Positions 32,313 through 50,902 are shown, counted from the first letter of the stretch. The stretch: DNA of 64,000 bases from Osedax fenrisi (GCA_964019155.1 OZ025243.1:38336179-38400178), one strand, 5' to 3'. The notes: generated by a model from the sequence alone, not told the origin. A program made the numbers and translations.

Positions 32313-35087
32313 ATGTTTTCAAATTGTCGCAGTGTTAGAAACAAACTACCTTATTTAGAGTTAATTCTTAGTTCTAACATGTATGATATTGTTTGTCTTG
32401 TTGAAACATTTCTAACAAATGTTGATACTGATGCTTTACTCCTTTTTGGTAATACTAACTATAAAATATATCGTAATGATAGGAAATCTCATTCAGGTGG
32501 TGTAGCGATAATCTGCAAATCTAATTTAAATCCAATTCAATTATATTTCAATAATTTTAATAATATTGAGCATATTACTCTTGTACTACATTCTACTAAA
32601 AATATAAGATTATATTGTATTTATCGTCCACCTTCAACTGATTTTAACACTCATAAATCGATTTGTAAATTTTTATTTGCACTATGTGATACAATTTCAC
32701 CTACTATTATTGTAGGAGATTTCAACTTACCTCTTTATAATTGGAATGATAATACATTTCCTAATTACCCATCAACATATTGCGAATTTGAAAATAGTCT
32801 ATGTCAAAACTCACTCATTCAATTAATTACTTTTCCAACTCGTAATAATAATTTGCTGGATTTATTACTAACCAATAATCCTATGATTATTTCGAAAATT
32901 AATGAATGTCCCCCTTTTGGATTTGGTAAATATATTAATGACCATATATCATTTTCATTTTCTCTACCTTTCCAAGCTAATTTAAAAATAAATCAAAAAG
33001 TTGGGCTAAATTTTAGAAAGTCTAATTTATATAGTATACATCAATCCCTTTCTTCTATTGATTGGAATTTATTATTATCCAATTCAACAGATATTAATAA
33101 TATGTTTAATATTTTTTATAATACTTTATATAATATTATTAATGATAATGTTCCAGCTTATAAACATATCAAAAATAAAAAAACGTATCCAAAATATATT
33201 CTACGTTTAAAAGTAAAATGTTTAAAATATTATAAAACTAGATTAGATTCACATAATAATTTTATAAATTGGAAAAATATTAAAAAATTATTAGATTATA
33301 ACATTACAAAATTAACTATCGATAGAGAAACATTAATTTTATCATCTAATGACAAATCACGATTTTATAATTATATTAATTCAAGATGTTCCTCTTTTTC
33401 CACTATAGGTCCCATTAAATCAGACGATAATACATATATTTTTTCAGATACAGTTAAATCTAATATACTCAATAATCAATTTTCTTCTGTATTTATTAAT
33501 GATAATGATAATATTCCTCATTTATCTCCACCTAAACATAATTCAACTATAAATAACTTTTTATTCTATAGGCATAACATAAGAAAGCATCTAATAAATC
33601 TCTCACTATCATGTACATTGCCACCAGATAATATCCCTTCAATATTTTTCAAACAATTCTCATATGAACTATCTATTCCACTTACGATATTATTTAATAA
33701 AACTTTATCAGCTGGTGTATGTCCTGACATGTGGAAAGTAAGTTATATAGTTCCGATATTCAAAAAAGGTGACCCTTCAAATAGAGAAAACTATAGGCCG
33801 ATTTCAATTACCTCAATTATGTCTAGAGTATTCGAGCGTATATTAGTTGAGGAAATTAATTGTTATCTAGAACGTAACTCATTAATTACTGATTCTCAAT
33901 TTGGATTCCGTCATAAAAAATCTGTTGAACTGCAACTATTAAATTGTTATACTAAATGGATTACTGCAATTGATAAAGGCAGTTTTATTGATATCATATA
34001 TCTTGACTATGCTAAAGATTCTGATAAGGTCTCTCATAGTAAATTACTTGTCAAATTAACTAATTTAGGTATATGTGGTAACATACATTCTTGGATAAGT
34101 AGTTTTCTATCTGGTAGATCTCAAAGAGTAAGAGTTAACAATCAAATGTCTGATACAGTTAAAATAATATCTGGTGTTCCACAAGGATCTGTAATAAGGC
34201 CTTTACTCTTTCTAATATATATCAATGATTTAGTCGAAGTGATTGATAAAGATATATCCATTAATATTTTCGCGGATGACACTAAATTGAGTTTTATATC
34301 TAATGACATAGATCATAGATATAAATTACAACATAATATTGATAAATTTTATGAATGGTCTAATTCTTGGCAATTAGAAAACGCTGCAAAAAAATCAGCT
34401 GCTCTTACATTAGGTAATACTAATAAACCATTGTATACTATAAATAATGTTTCAATAGTAAACTGTAGATCGTATCGTGATCTTGGTATCAAATTTGATC
34501 CATCTTTACATTTCTCTGAACATATTGGTGTGTGCTGTGCAAGTGCATATTGTGTTATAAATCGTATATTTCGCTGTTTCATTACTAATAATATGCCAGC
34601 TATTAGAAAAGCATATATATCATATGCTAGACCCCACCTTGAATATGCGTCGACAGTCTGGAATCCGGGATTAGATGCCAGGACATTCAAAGGACTGAAG
34701 ATAAAACTAGAGAAGGTCCAAAAATTCTTTACGAGAAGATTAATCGAGAGATGCGGTTTACCTTATAAACCTTATAATGAAAGATTAATATACCTAAATC
34801 TAGATTCTCTAGAAATCAGAAGAACTAGATTTGATCTTGTTATGGTATATAAGCTATTTAACGGATTGGTATCTATGAATACATCATCTATTATTAATAT
34901 CAAAAAGACCAGCTATAATACCAGAGGCCATTCTCTGCAAATTAGTATGAATACATGTAAACTAAATGTAACAAAAAATCTACTAAATAATCGAATAGCT
35001 AAAATTTGGAATGGTCTTGATGAACATATTGTATTAGCAAATAGTTTATATACCTTTAAAAATCATATTAAAAAAATTATAACTTAA
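32313..35087 (+). CDS. LINE endonuclease-reverse transcriptase (924 aa)
   Basis: Protein for target-primed reverse transcription of the element. The N-terminal ~220 residues form an APE-type endonuclease: ETFLT at 31-35, GGVAII near 62-67, YRPPS at 104-108, GDFNLP at 135-140, NDHISFSF near 209-216. The reverse transcriptase follows: FKKGDPSNRENYRPISI, then SQFGFRHKKS, then IIYLDYAKDSDKVSH with the motif A aspartate at about residue 565, SGVPQGSVIRPLLFLIYIND, and FADD with catalytic aspartates at about 655-656. The C-terminal part contains FTRRLIERCGLPYKPYNERL and RRTRFDLVMVYKLF, typical of CR1/L2/Jockey-like proteins. All key residues needed for catalysis appear present. Small departures are S for F in the KAFD motif (KDSD) and R for G in SVLGPLL. 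The annotated start is an internal ATG after a TGA, so the full protein probably once began further upstream. Confidence 0.88.
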   Translation: MFSNCRSVRNKLPYLELILSSNMYDIVCLVETFLTNVDTDALLLFGNTNYKIYRNDRKSHSGGVAIICKSNLNPIQLYFNNFNNIEHITLVLHSTKNIRLYCIYRPPSTDFNTHKSICKFLFALCDTISPTIIVGDFNLPLYNWNDNTFPNYPSTYCEFENSLCQNSLIQLITFPTRNNNLLDLLLTNNPMIISKINECPPFGFGKYINDHISFSFSLPFQANLKINQKVGLNFRKSNLYSIHQSLSSIDWNLLLSNSTDINNMFNIFYNTLYNIINDNVPAYKHIKNKKTYPKYILRLKVKCLKYYKTRLDSHNNFINWKNIKKLLDYNITKLTIDRETLILSSNDKSRFYNYINSRCSSFSTIGPIKSDDNTYIFSDTVKSNILNNQFSSVFINDNDNIPHLSPPKHNSTINNFLFYRHNIRKHLINLSLSCTLPPDNIPSIFFKQFSYELSIPLTILFNKTLSAGVCPDMWKVSYIVPIFKKGDPSNRENYRPISITSIMSRVFERILVEEINCYLERNSLITDSQFGFRHKKSVELQLLNCYTKWITAIDKGSFIDIIYLDYAKDSDKVSHSKLLVKLTNLGICGNIHSWISSFLSGRSQRVRVNNQMSDTVKIISGVPQGSVIRPLLFLIYINDLVEVIDKDISINIFADDTKLSFISNDIDHRYKLQHNIDKFYEWSNSWQLENAAKKSAALTLGNTNKPLYTINNVSIVNCRSYRDLGIKFDPSLHFSEHIGVCCASAYCVINRIFRCFITNNMPAIRKAYISYARPHLEYASTVWNPGLDARTFKGLKIKLEKVQKFFTRRLIERCGLPYKPYNERLIYLNLDSLEIRRTRFDLVMVYKLFNGLVSMNTSSIINIKKTSYNTRGHSLQISMNTCKLNVTKNLLNNRIAKIWNGLDEHIVLANSLYTFKNHIKKIIT

Positions 35088-35320
35088 TATTTATTTATAC
35101 ATATATATATATATATATAAGTATATATATATATAATTTTATAAATTATTAATTTTAATTATTAATTGTTTTTATCACCGGCACATGTGATACGTTTCTA
35201 ATTTACTATTGTTATTTTTATATGTGTACTATCTACGTTTTGTTGTCGTTTTGTGAATTTATCACTACATATTGTTAATTATTACTAAATCGAACTTGAA
35301 AAATTCATAATAAATATTAA

Positions 35321-35524
<204 letters not shown>

Positions 35525-37281
35525 TGATCACATACTTAAAACAAATGAAACAATTAATAATTTTATATTTACAACAGAAAATGTTAGACAAATTGTAAGT
35601 CAATATATTCATTCAATTCAATTCAACTCTCAAATTCATATACAATTCCTCCAGATAAAATACCATATTTTATATTTAAAAAATTATAATATGATTTATC
35701 ACTACCACTATCAATAATATTTAATAAATCAATTTATTTTGGTAAATGTCCCTTTATGTGGAAATACAGTTTTATTACTCACATTTTTAAAAATGGCGAT
35801 TCTTCTGTTAAAGAAAATTATCGGCCAATTTCAATAACTTGTATAATGTCAATGGTATCTGAAAAGATTTTAACTAATAGTATTACATCACTTTTTATTA
35901 CAAAATTCACTTTTATCTCCATCGCAATTTGGTTTTACAAGTGGTAAGTCGATAAAGTATCACACATAAAACTTCTCGTTAAAATCAAAGATATTGGTAA
36001 TATTTATAAATGGATTGAGAGTTTTTTAACTAATAGAAAACAACCAGTCAAAATAAATTATACATATTCTAAATTTAAAAATATATTATCAGGCGTGTAT
36101 CAGGGCTCAGTTACTGGACCCATTCTTTTTATTATTTTTATTAATGATGTAACTAATTTATTTAATGATAAAATAAAAATTGAGCTATTTGCAGATGATA
36201 CAAAATTCACCTACAATCTAAAAATCTATTTGATAGAAATCACATGCAATTATCGATAAATTCATTTTTATCATGGAGCAATAGTTAGCAACTCGATATC
36301 GCTTCACATAAAACAGCAATAATGGAATTAAATAGTATATATATATGCCAATCTACTATATAGATAACACGGTAATTGATACATGTGATACACATAACTA
36401 TTTAGGTATACAATTTGATAAATATTTATATTTTGATAAGCACATATTATATTGTTGTATGGGTGTTCTTTTAACGAGTACTAATGTATTCCGTTGTTTT
36501 TTAACTAATAATCTTATTACACTTATAAAGGCATATCATATTTATTATTTTATCAAAAGTAGAATTTTCGACGACAGTATGGAACCTGGTCTGAAAGCTA
36601 GACTATATAATGGTCTAGCTGACAAGATAGAAAGGATTCAACGAGTATTTACGAAAAGATTATTCGGAAGATGTGGATTGGCATATATTAGTTATAGCGA
36701 ACGTCTTCGTTATATTGGCTTACAATCATTATTATTAAAACGTTTGCATAAAGATATAATAATGATATATAAAATAATTTATAATATGTGCAATATCGAT
36801 TTATCTAATATACTCAATCCATTACAGACAAACTCTCGTACTCGTGGCCATGGAATAAAACTCGTGGCTACAAAATATCGTACACATATACATATGAATT
36901 ATCTAAATAATCTTACATTAAATATGTGGAATAATCTAGATTATGAAACTGTTCATTCACAATCATTTAACTGTTTTAAATCACGTATTGTCAACATTAA
37001 TTTCAAAAATTATCTATAAATTATGAGACTTACTATCTCATAATTATTTATTTTTATTATTATATATATGTGTAATGCATATTATGTATATATTTATATT
37101 AATTATTTTCCGTTACATATAATTCGTCGTACTATGTTAATGATTTACTATTATATTTTTATTTTACGTTTTGTTATCGTTTTGCGTTTTATTTTTTTAT
37201 TATTTATTTATTTGTTTACTATTCATATTATATGAATATAATTCGTAATAAAATTAATAAAATTAATTCAATTCAATTCAA
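35525..37281 (+). pseudogene. Decayed family-2 LINE, 5'-truncated in the reverse transcriptase
   Basis: Begins directly after a (TAA)n. Readable parts, in order: TIPPDKIP near 35650, MWKYSFITHIFKNGDSS then ENYRPISIT at 35756-35850, LLVKIKDIGN near 35980, SGVYQGSVTGPILF near 36090-36135, and LFADDTKFT near 36185. A long intact C-terminal stretch runs 36345-37019 (224 codons) and contains FTKRLFGRCGLAY...YSERLRYIGL. Stops and frameshifts, plus an apparent deletion around 35,945, break the rest. The 3' end carries three TTCAA repeats (37267-37281) and a short TAA run. About half its residues match the protein at 32313-35087 over the aligned parts, by eye. Confidence 0.82.
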
Positions 37282-37310
37282 TAATAATAATGATAATAAT
37301 AATAATAATA

Positions 37311-37888
37311 TTAATATTAATATTATAAATAATATATAATATAATAAATAATATAGTATATGATACAAGACTTTAGTTCAACTTAAGTTAATAACTTAAG
37401 TTATTGATGTAAGTATTATTATTAAGTTTATATAATTTGTTTATTATAGAAAGAATAAAATATGATACCTTTTAATTATTTTGAAACATTGATTTAATTG
37501 TTATCTATGCAATTAATTAATAATTATTATTTTAATTTTATATTTAAGTAAATATACTGTTTTAATAATAAAAACTAAAATTATTTAAGTAATACTATGT
37601 ATTTTACTACATTATCATAATCTAATTCAGGTGAATCATGTACAATTTTAATAATAATTATATTGATAATACAAATGGAAATCATGTTGAACCAATTGCC
37701 CATATAGCAATTGCCTATTGATTAAGTATTGTATTCAATATTAAAATGATTTTATTATTAAATGAAATTATATAATATATTATAATATATAAGTTAATAT
37801 TTTGCTACGATACCACTTACTAAGCTAAGATACTAATATTTATTTTACTTTAATTTATTGTTATTTATTTATACATATGTATATAAAC
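37311..37888. other. AT-rich interval without genes
   Basis: No coding sequence seen. A half-copy of the AACTTAAGTT repeat described at 37889-38014 lies at about 37373-37425 (AACTTAAGTTATTGATGTAA). Confidence 0.5.
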
Positions 37889-38012
37889 TTACGTTCAACT
37901 TACATCAACAACTTAAAGGGTAGGTGCCGTTAAGGCCGTTAAGTTGAACTTAAGTTTATTTGTTACCATCTACTTAAGTTGAACTTAAGTTATTGATGTA
38001 AATTGAATGCTG

Positions 38013-38014
<2 letters not shown>
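37889..38014. repeat. Short foldback repeat with AACTTAAGTT motifs
   Basis: The left end GTTCAACTTACATCAACAAC (37889-37908) is an imperfect inverted match of the right end GTTATTGATGTAAATTGAAT (37989-38008). Inside are two further TTAAGTTGAACTTAAGTT-type palindromes and a GC-richer GGTGCCGTTAAGGCCGTTAA. It looks like a MITE-like foldback; the family is unknown. Confidence 0.5.

Positions 38015-38061
<47 letters not shown>
38015..38061. repeat. (TA)n, 47 bp
   Basis: Pure TA run just upstream of the FTP exon. Confidence 0.9.
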
Positions 38062-38066
<5 letters not shown>

Positions 38067-38116
38067 TACATGTGTATGTGTGTGACTGTTACAATAATTA
38101 CAATCATTCATAACAG

Positions 38117-38317
38117 ATGCAGATGATATACATGTCTATGTGGTGGCAGATGCATCCTATATAATAAATAACACCATACCAGAGTTAACTGAATGCAAAC
38201 TTAACTTTTTCACATCTTCTACGATCATATTTAATTGTAATATCATCGGTCGTGTGTTGTTTATACAATATTTAGCCGCCAGTGAAATAGATATATGCCT
38301 CAATAATATAACAGGAG
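38117..38317 (+). CDS. Candidate exon: C-terminal half of an FTP (fucolectin-type) domain
   Basis: Open stretch bounded by an acceptor (TTCATAACAG, 38107-38116) and a donor (GTTAGT, 38318-38323), with phase-1 boundaries at both ends. The peptide contains ADDIHVYVV at the start, and TIIFNCNIIGR followed by LFIQ and DICLNNI near its end. This resembles the second half of fucolectin/tachylectin-4/pentraxin (FTP, F5/8-C-like) domains, which bind fucose and usually end in a cysteine-containing strand. Two or three cysteines are present. It is probably one exon of a larger secreted lectin-like gene, or a relic. Its flanks are repeats, and no start codon or signal peptide is visible. Confidence 0.5.
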
Positions 38318-38562
38318 GTTAGTATTTATATATTTATTTATTAATTAGTATATAAAACACGTATACAATATTTAAATATATAATTAATCATCGAAAATGT
38401 AAATTAAAAATATAAGATCAAACTTATACTCACAAAAAAACATATAATCTTAAAAATATGTTTTAATAGCTATACATTATTCAAAAGTATATTCATTTAA
38501 TATAAACAAAAACAAAATGTTTATCAGCGAGTGCGAATAATATTATCTGATGAGTATATTAG

Positions 38563-38841
38563 TTAAGGAAAAGGGGTATTACCTGCATAATAACTCTCGT
38601 AACACGTTTACCCTACCTCTCGGCCATGTAGTGCTGACTAGTTCCATATGCCGACTAAAGCCGACTAGGCAAGACTCCACAAACGGAAACGGGCACCGAC
38701 CCCGATTAGCGGTAGACGGAGTATACCATAGGACTCACACCAACTGCGCATATACAGATGTGGTGGCTGGCTGGCATTGGTGGTCGGTTAATCTACAGCA
38801 GCAGTACACAATTAGATATGTTAGAGTATTCAACAGAGTCA
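38563..38841 (+). CDS. Candidate exon: N-terminal half of an FTP domain
   Basis: The open frame carries KPTRQDSTNGNGHRPRLAVD, then NCAYTD, WHWWSVNL, and TIRYVRVFNRV. This is the canonical N-terminal half of an FTP domain: the DST motif, an AVDG metal-site region, a WW-S-V-L strand, and a V-NR end. A phase-1 donor GTTAGT at 38842-38847 is identical in sequence to that of the exon at 38117-38317. An acceptor TATTAG ending at 38562 keeps phase 1 and frame. A stronger-looking acceptor (TTATCAG, ending 38527) would run into TGA within eight codons, so the gene may be broken here. The 98-codon ATG frame starting at 38550 is probably not a real start. The order (C-half exon, then N-half exon) fits tandem FTP domains. 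Confidence 0.55.
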
Positions 38842-44326
<5,485 letters not shown>

Positions 44327-45973
44327 GTGTAATTTGTAATCTATTTAAAAATATTTTAATAATTTCAAGATTTAAATCAATATTATCAAACTTTTGTTTA
44401 GTTAAATTATAAAATTCGGGTAAATTTCCAATATTATTTTGTTGAATTGAACTAAAATATGAATTTAACGTATTTGCTTTGTCGAGATCTGAAAATAAAA
44501 TATTATTATTCGATATATCAATTATAGGATATACTCAGATTTTAAATTTTGTCTTTTTTTCATAAATTTATAAAACTTTAATTTATTTTTTGAATTAATT
44601 GCATTAATCTCTCTCTTAAAATTTAAAGATTCTAATTCTTTGGATAATTTTTGTTTGTATCTTTCCAATTATATTTATATTGTAAATTAGTTTTAGATTT
44701 TCGAAATACATTTTTTACTTGCTTCTTCAATTTCAATATATTTTTCGGAAGTACCTGTTTTATTGTATTATTTATATTAAGAATATGTGATATAAATAAT
44801 TAATTAAAAAAATTATTAAAATATTCTACTTTTTGGTCGATATTATAATAATTTAAATTTAGATATTCACAAATTAAATTTAGAAATTGATATTTAATCA
44901 ATTTTATATTACCATTATTGAAATCAAAATTGTTTGATTTTAAAATCTGTTTATATGGGTATTTTTCAATATTTACATTAAATGAAACATAATAGTGGTC
45001 ACTTATATTTTTTTGTAATCCAAAATAGTAAACAATATTTATATTAGATAGTAATTGTTTTTGATTAGTAAAAAGTTAATCAATTTTATTATTATTACGA
45101 GTTGGCTTATTTATTAATTGTGAAAATGAATGTTTAATAATCGAATTGTAATCGAATGCATAACTTTTTGGGTAACTAGGAAATGTATATTCTTTCCAAT
45201 TAAAATTTGGTAAATTAAAATCTCCTATAATTATAGAAAAATTATTATTTTGTTAGGTTATATCAAATAATTTACATATCTGTTCATGATATACTTCATT
45301 ACAATCTGGAGGAATATAAACACATATAATATTAAATGAAATTTATGAATTAATTTTTAAATATATATATATTGAACATCTATGTTTGAAATAAAATTTC
45401 TTACAGGACATAAACTAGATTTATAAATTATCGCAACACCTCCTCTATGAATTAATTTATCGTATCTAAATAGTATATAATTTTTTGCACCGATTAAATA
45501 TAGAGAATCTCTATCATCTACTGTTAAGAATGTTTCAACTAAACATATTATGTCATATGTATTAGATGAAATTAAAAATTCCAAAATATTCATTTTATTT
45601 CTAATACTACGAGCATTAGCATAATATATATTTAAATTGTTATTTTTAATATTTTCATCTTTATTACCGGTAAGTCATCTAGAACCTGTAGTTTTATTTT
45701 TATTTTTATTAACAATGGAATTTTTATAAGTAATATATGACAATTCCCTACACTAAAATTATTTTCACCAATTAACATATTAAAATCAATTTTATTATTT
45801 ATAATATATCTTAGTTCATATGAACTACTTCTAGAATTATAAATACATTTGATAATTTTTTACTGTTAATTAATTTATTTATAACTATATGGTATAATAT
45901 ATGATGTCGTTCTAGTGATATTTCATCTAGAGATGTTCTAATTAATGAATTTTGTAGATCTCGTAATCTACAT
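44327..45973 (-). pseudogene. 5' half of an array-type LINE in the inverted unit
   Basis: Inverted counterpart of about 7658-9290. The endonuclease frame is 45593-45357 (CLVETFLT...GGVAIIYKS). It stops abruptly inside the reverse transcriptase at about 44327, where sequence identity with the unit ends (ACAAATTACACAT) and the 5' end of another family-1 LINE begins. The 3' half is missing. Confidence 0.82.
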
Positions 45974-46326
45974 AAATGATACTATCTTAATATTGTCACA
46001 TAATTATCTATTAATGTGAGTATCTAAAATGAGTCAAACACATTAATATATAAATGTTATTCAAAAACTATTTTAATAAAAAAACAATCATTTATTTTGT
46101 ATGATATGATATTTAAAAAAAATAAAATATAATTAATTTTATATATATATGTATATTATTCCAATATACTATACGCTTAAAATAATATAATTTTAACATG
46201 TAATTAGCCCATCTTAATAATAACATATACATAGTGATTAATACTTTAAAATATATACTTAAATCTTAATATTATAATTATTATTTATTATATAAACAAA
46301 TCATTTACTATTAACATATATATATA

Positions 46327-46373
<47 letters not shown>

Positions 46374-48125
46374 CACAACAAATAATAGCCATGTAGATAT
46401 TACTGACTATATAGTTGATTCTCTGGTAACTATCTAAATAATATATATATATTTATATATTACATTATAATAATTAATATATAGGTATATGTACCTATGT
46501 ATGATATTTACATATATAGGTAATGTATCACTAACGTATTACGATTAACTGATGACTTCTCGGAAGCGTTAGTCAGTGTTAATGCTGTCATGCGTACCAC
46601 TGCATTATACTTAGTCATACATCTCACTGCATTATTCTAAGTGATGCATATCACTACATATATATTATATAAATGTTATCATATACCGTATATGTCAATA
46701 CTATCTCATATACCATACACATGATCATTATTATTAGTGTGAACTAATACATTCATATTACATTATCCGATAATACCTAATGGTAGACGAACAACAAAGA
46801 ATGAATAACTTGCAAATAGGCATGGTACCGAGGTGGCCGATCACAGGTCACGTTATGGATTCCCATTGTTGTCTGCTAGTCGGTGCTCTGGATGTTTACT
46901 ATTGTTACTGCGCGATGTTCACCCGGGGACAATACGTACTACTAACCGTTAGATAATGCCCCCGGGGGTTTCTAAAGTGTTTAATTTTATATACGACCTG
47001 CATATTCACTATAAAACTATATAACTGATACTTGACAGTTCTACTTATAACCTTTTGTAAATCTTTATGAGTACAATTTGGACTAAAACCCATAACCAAA
47101 TTCATTTATATTGCACGTTTTTGATGCTATTTTTGATTGACATCATGTTGTGACATTGACATCAATCGGTTATGACCTCGTATAACTGGTTATAACAAGG
47201 TATTCTACAATATATGAAGTTATAGGTTGTAGTATTTGTATACATTTATGAGTTTAGGAATATAGCATATTTGTAGTTTTTCTATGATTCCGTTATGTTT
47301 GGGTTCTTATCATTAATGAATTAATTATGCAAAGGCTTTTCAAAGGCTGAATATCAATTTAGCGGGTGATCATTTTATCGATTTATTTGATATGTGTATA
47401 TGTGATACGTGAAGTTCTATAGATTATAATTGCATAACATTAACATCTAAATTCGAATATATCATTAATTTAATGTTATGTTAGTTTAATTCTAAGGTTG
47501 ACATATGTGATTGATTAAATGTATAAATACCCCTTTGGTATATATATAAATATATATGTATAAATATGAATTCAAATAAATTATTATTAATCGAATTTCG
47601 TTATAGAGAACGCCTATATCACCATAAGTTATGGGCTTTAATACAATGTAGATAGTAATACCACGGCTAGTTAATTCGTACTTATACGTATATACATATA
47701 TAACCATATATAGTGGTAACACGTGCTATCATATTAGTCACCTATATGATATGTATAGTTTTATTCTACAGAAATATGGAATCGTCACCATATGCGAAGT
47801 TGAAATATATCCTTATCCAATTGGTTTGTATAATATATGATATATATATATATATATATATCCTTATTTCATCGTTATCGTATATGATAATATATATATA
47901 TATATGTGTGTGTGTGTATATGTGAGTTTGAGAAATATATGATAATAACGGACTGATGCGGATATCAACTATTAATGAAAATAACGAATTTAATGGATAT
48001 TTATCGAAATCAAAATAATAAAGTATCACAGAATGAATTTTGAAACAAGGTTAATGTTCATTTTCTCATTAAACATTTATTAATTCTAGTAATAAGATTA
48101 ATAATACTACAATATAATAATTAAT

Positions 48126-48405
48126 ATTTGTATTTGGTGGAAACCTTTCATCCCATCCAGTAACTTAGATGACGTTTTCACTTATAACCATATATGGCTC
48201 TAATGTCCCTTCGAAGCCGCTTTCATGTTAAGGCATCCGTGGTTTTAACGAGAGCCGATCATTTATTTATACACAATTATATAAGACCACTTCTAAATAA
48301 TATTGTAAGACCCATTTTATAAAATTAATTAATGGTCCGGACGAGGCTCGAACCCGTGTCCTAATGCTTGTGTGTCTGACGCCTTAGCCACTGAGCCACA
48401 CAGGC
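48126..48405 (-). repeat. tRNA-derived SINE (inverted unit)
   Basis: Reverse-strand copy; tRNA-like head at 48333-48405 with A and B boxes intact, tail at 48126-48145. Confidence 0.85.
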
Positions 48406-48729
48406 AGTTAAATGCTCCATCAATCTTTTTATCTAAATATGATGTTAATTTCAATGTGATGGAACCATATACAAGGATGGATTCGACTGTGGACCTAAAT
48501 AAATTCTTCGTTAGATTTACAGAGAGATTATATTTCTATATTGATGCTATTATTGTTTAGTGCGGCCCGTTCCTTTCCTTGCATTGACGTCATGATCAGT
48601 ATATGCGACATAGCTTCAAATATATTATTACCAGTATTAATACTTCATTAAATATGTATTTTTAAAACCACTTTTTTTAATCAAATAATAAGTAATAAAG
48701 TAAATAAATAATAAATTAATTAAGTACTA

Positions 48730-48779
<50 letters not shown>

Positions 48780-48781
<2 letters not shown>

Positions 48782-49052
48782 TGCGTGGCTCAGTTTTCTA
48801 GTAGGACTCAGGTATACACCATTATCTGACCATTGATATATGTCTTACATTGATATTTAGAGGTGATATTATAAAATTGTGTAAAATAAATGATCGGTTC
48901 TTGTTAACACCCTATGTATGCATTAACATATATGTTATAATAACTGATTAGAAGGTACATTTTAGTCATATGATCATAAGTGAAAACTTCACCTAATTAG
49001 ATTTATAATCTAACTTAAGTTTAAGGATGTTATGAAAGTACCCCACCAAAAT
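48780..49052 (+). repeat. Degenerate SINE (inverted unit)
   Basis: Inverted-unit counterpart of the copy at 4622-4894. The head, GCGTGGCTCAGTTTTCTAG, is readable directly on the plus strand after the (TA)n at 48733-48779. Confidence 0.68.
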
Positions 49053-49776
49053 AACAAAAACTATAACAATAACTAATTTATATTTTATACTAAAATTATT
49101 AATTTTTACAAATATATTATATAATTATATGTATAATGTCTATTATATATAATATATTATACGCTATAATCTACATAATAAAGGATAAATAACATATCAT
49201 ATTCAAACAAATGTACATAGAATCAACTATAAAGTCTATAAGTATTGATGCAGTATTGTCGGAGGATATGTTGCTATTTAGCATGTGAACAACAGGGGAG
49301 CTCTAGAACTTCTAAAGGTTGCTATACACTATACGTATACCACTTATATGTAGAGATGTGAGCATATACGCTCACTATAGTGCGCCTATAGGTTATGATG
49401 ATACCCGTATCGCGCGATATTATTATAATCATAGTTGAGTTAACTCAAACTTAAATTTAATCAATTGAATACCGTGTAGGTTTAATCATTTGATCCGTTC
49501 ATACATTTTAATATTTATTAAGCATTATTATTGCCTATTGAGATACCTAAAAAAACTGTAAAACCAATATTGTTGAATCAACTCAATCGCCGTAGGCTTC
49601 ACGCGGTAGAACCGGCCTACACAATATTGGTACCATAAGTGGGATTCAACATTAAAATACAAGGTGACGGTATACCGACTGTATACAGTAGTTATTAAAG
49701 GCAAATATGCAAAGAGGAACATATATATATATATATAGTTGAATATTTTGATATATATTTATATATATAGTGCATA

Positions 49777-49817
<41 letters not shown>

Positions 49818-50361
49818 GTTAATAAGTAGTAATTATTAAGTAATTATTAAGTAATAATTATTAAGTTATATAATTTTAATATATATTAATTATAAATTCT
49901 AATCGGATAAAAAAGATATAATTTAAATCATATATATAAGTTATAAAATACCAATATAAATTGTTAATCATAAATTGTAGACATTACATATCAGTTAATA
50001 TTACATAATATATTTTTGTATTTTTTTAATTTAGGATTTTATCAAATTTATCATTATTGATTTATTGTATTTTTGTTATATTCTTTACAATTTAAATTGA
50101 ATTAAAAATAATTTTTTTCAATGATAAATTATTCTGAAAAGATTTTTCTATAATATATATTTATTTCATTTTGTAAAACATCATTTATTTTATTATTGGT
50201 TTTATATTATATGTTTATGATTGAGAAAACAACCATGGATAATGGATGAGATTCTGGAATTATGTGATAAAAGACGAAGCTTGAAAATAGGAAAATATCA
50301 AATATTATATACGCATATATAAATTACTTTTAAAGACACTCGATATACATGTATAACTATG

Positions 50362-50402
<41 letters not shown>

Positions 50403-50902
50403 CACATCCCTGTTGTACTGCAGTCCTAATTTACCTCGCTCGCGTCTAATGAGTCTAATTTCACCTTGATAAAGAACGGCTACGCTATTTATTTGTAATC
50501 CGAACAACAGTCGTATCAAGCGCTAGCTTATAATATGCGTATACGCATATTATATAGAATAGACGAATTTTGTAGTATCGAAATAACCGGCCCCTGTTTC
50601 TGTTCTTCATTCCTACCATCTTTATATATTTATTACGCCCATTTCTATACATTTATACGTCCCTTTTAATATTCTCTTATATCATATAAATAATCTTATA
50701 TACAGATGATTCTGCGTAAATCTGAAGTTGAATATTGAAGTACATAACACAGCTGCATGTATCTCTAAGAATGCAGGGGGATGAACATAGTACCCGGGTT
50801 AAACAACAAAACCATATGATAATTAGATATTCTATAGATTGATAGGTGCTACTATAGTGGTAGAAAGGTTGTAATGTTTATACTTTCAATGCAATATGTT
50901 GC

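Noticed and set aside
34349..34690. 113-codon minus-strand frame
   Set aside because: Antisense shadow of the LINE C-terminal region; no domain.
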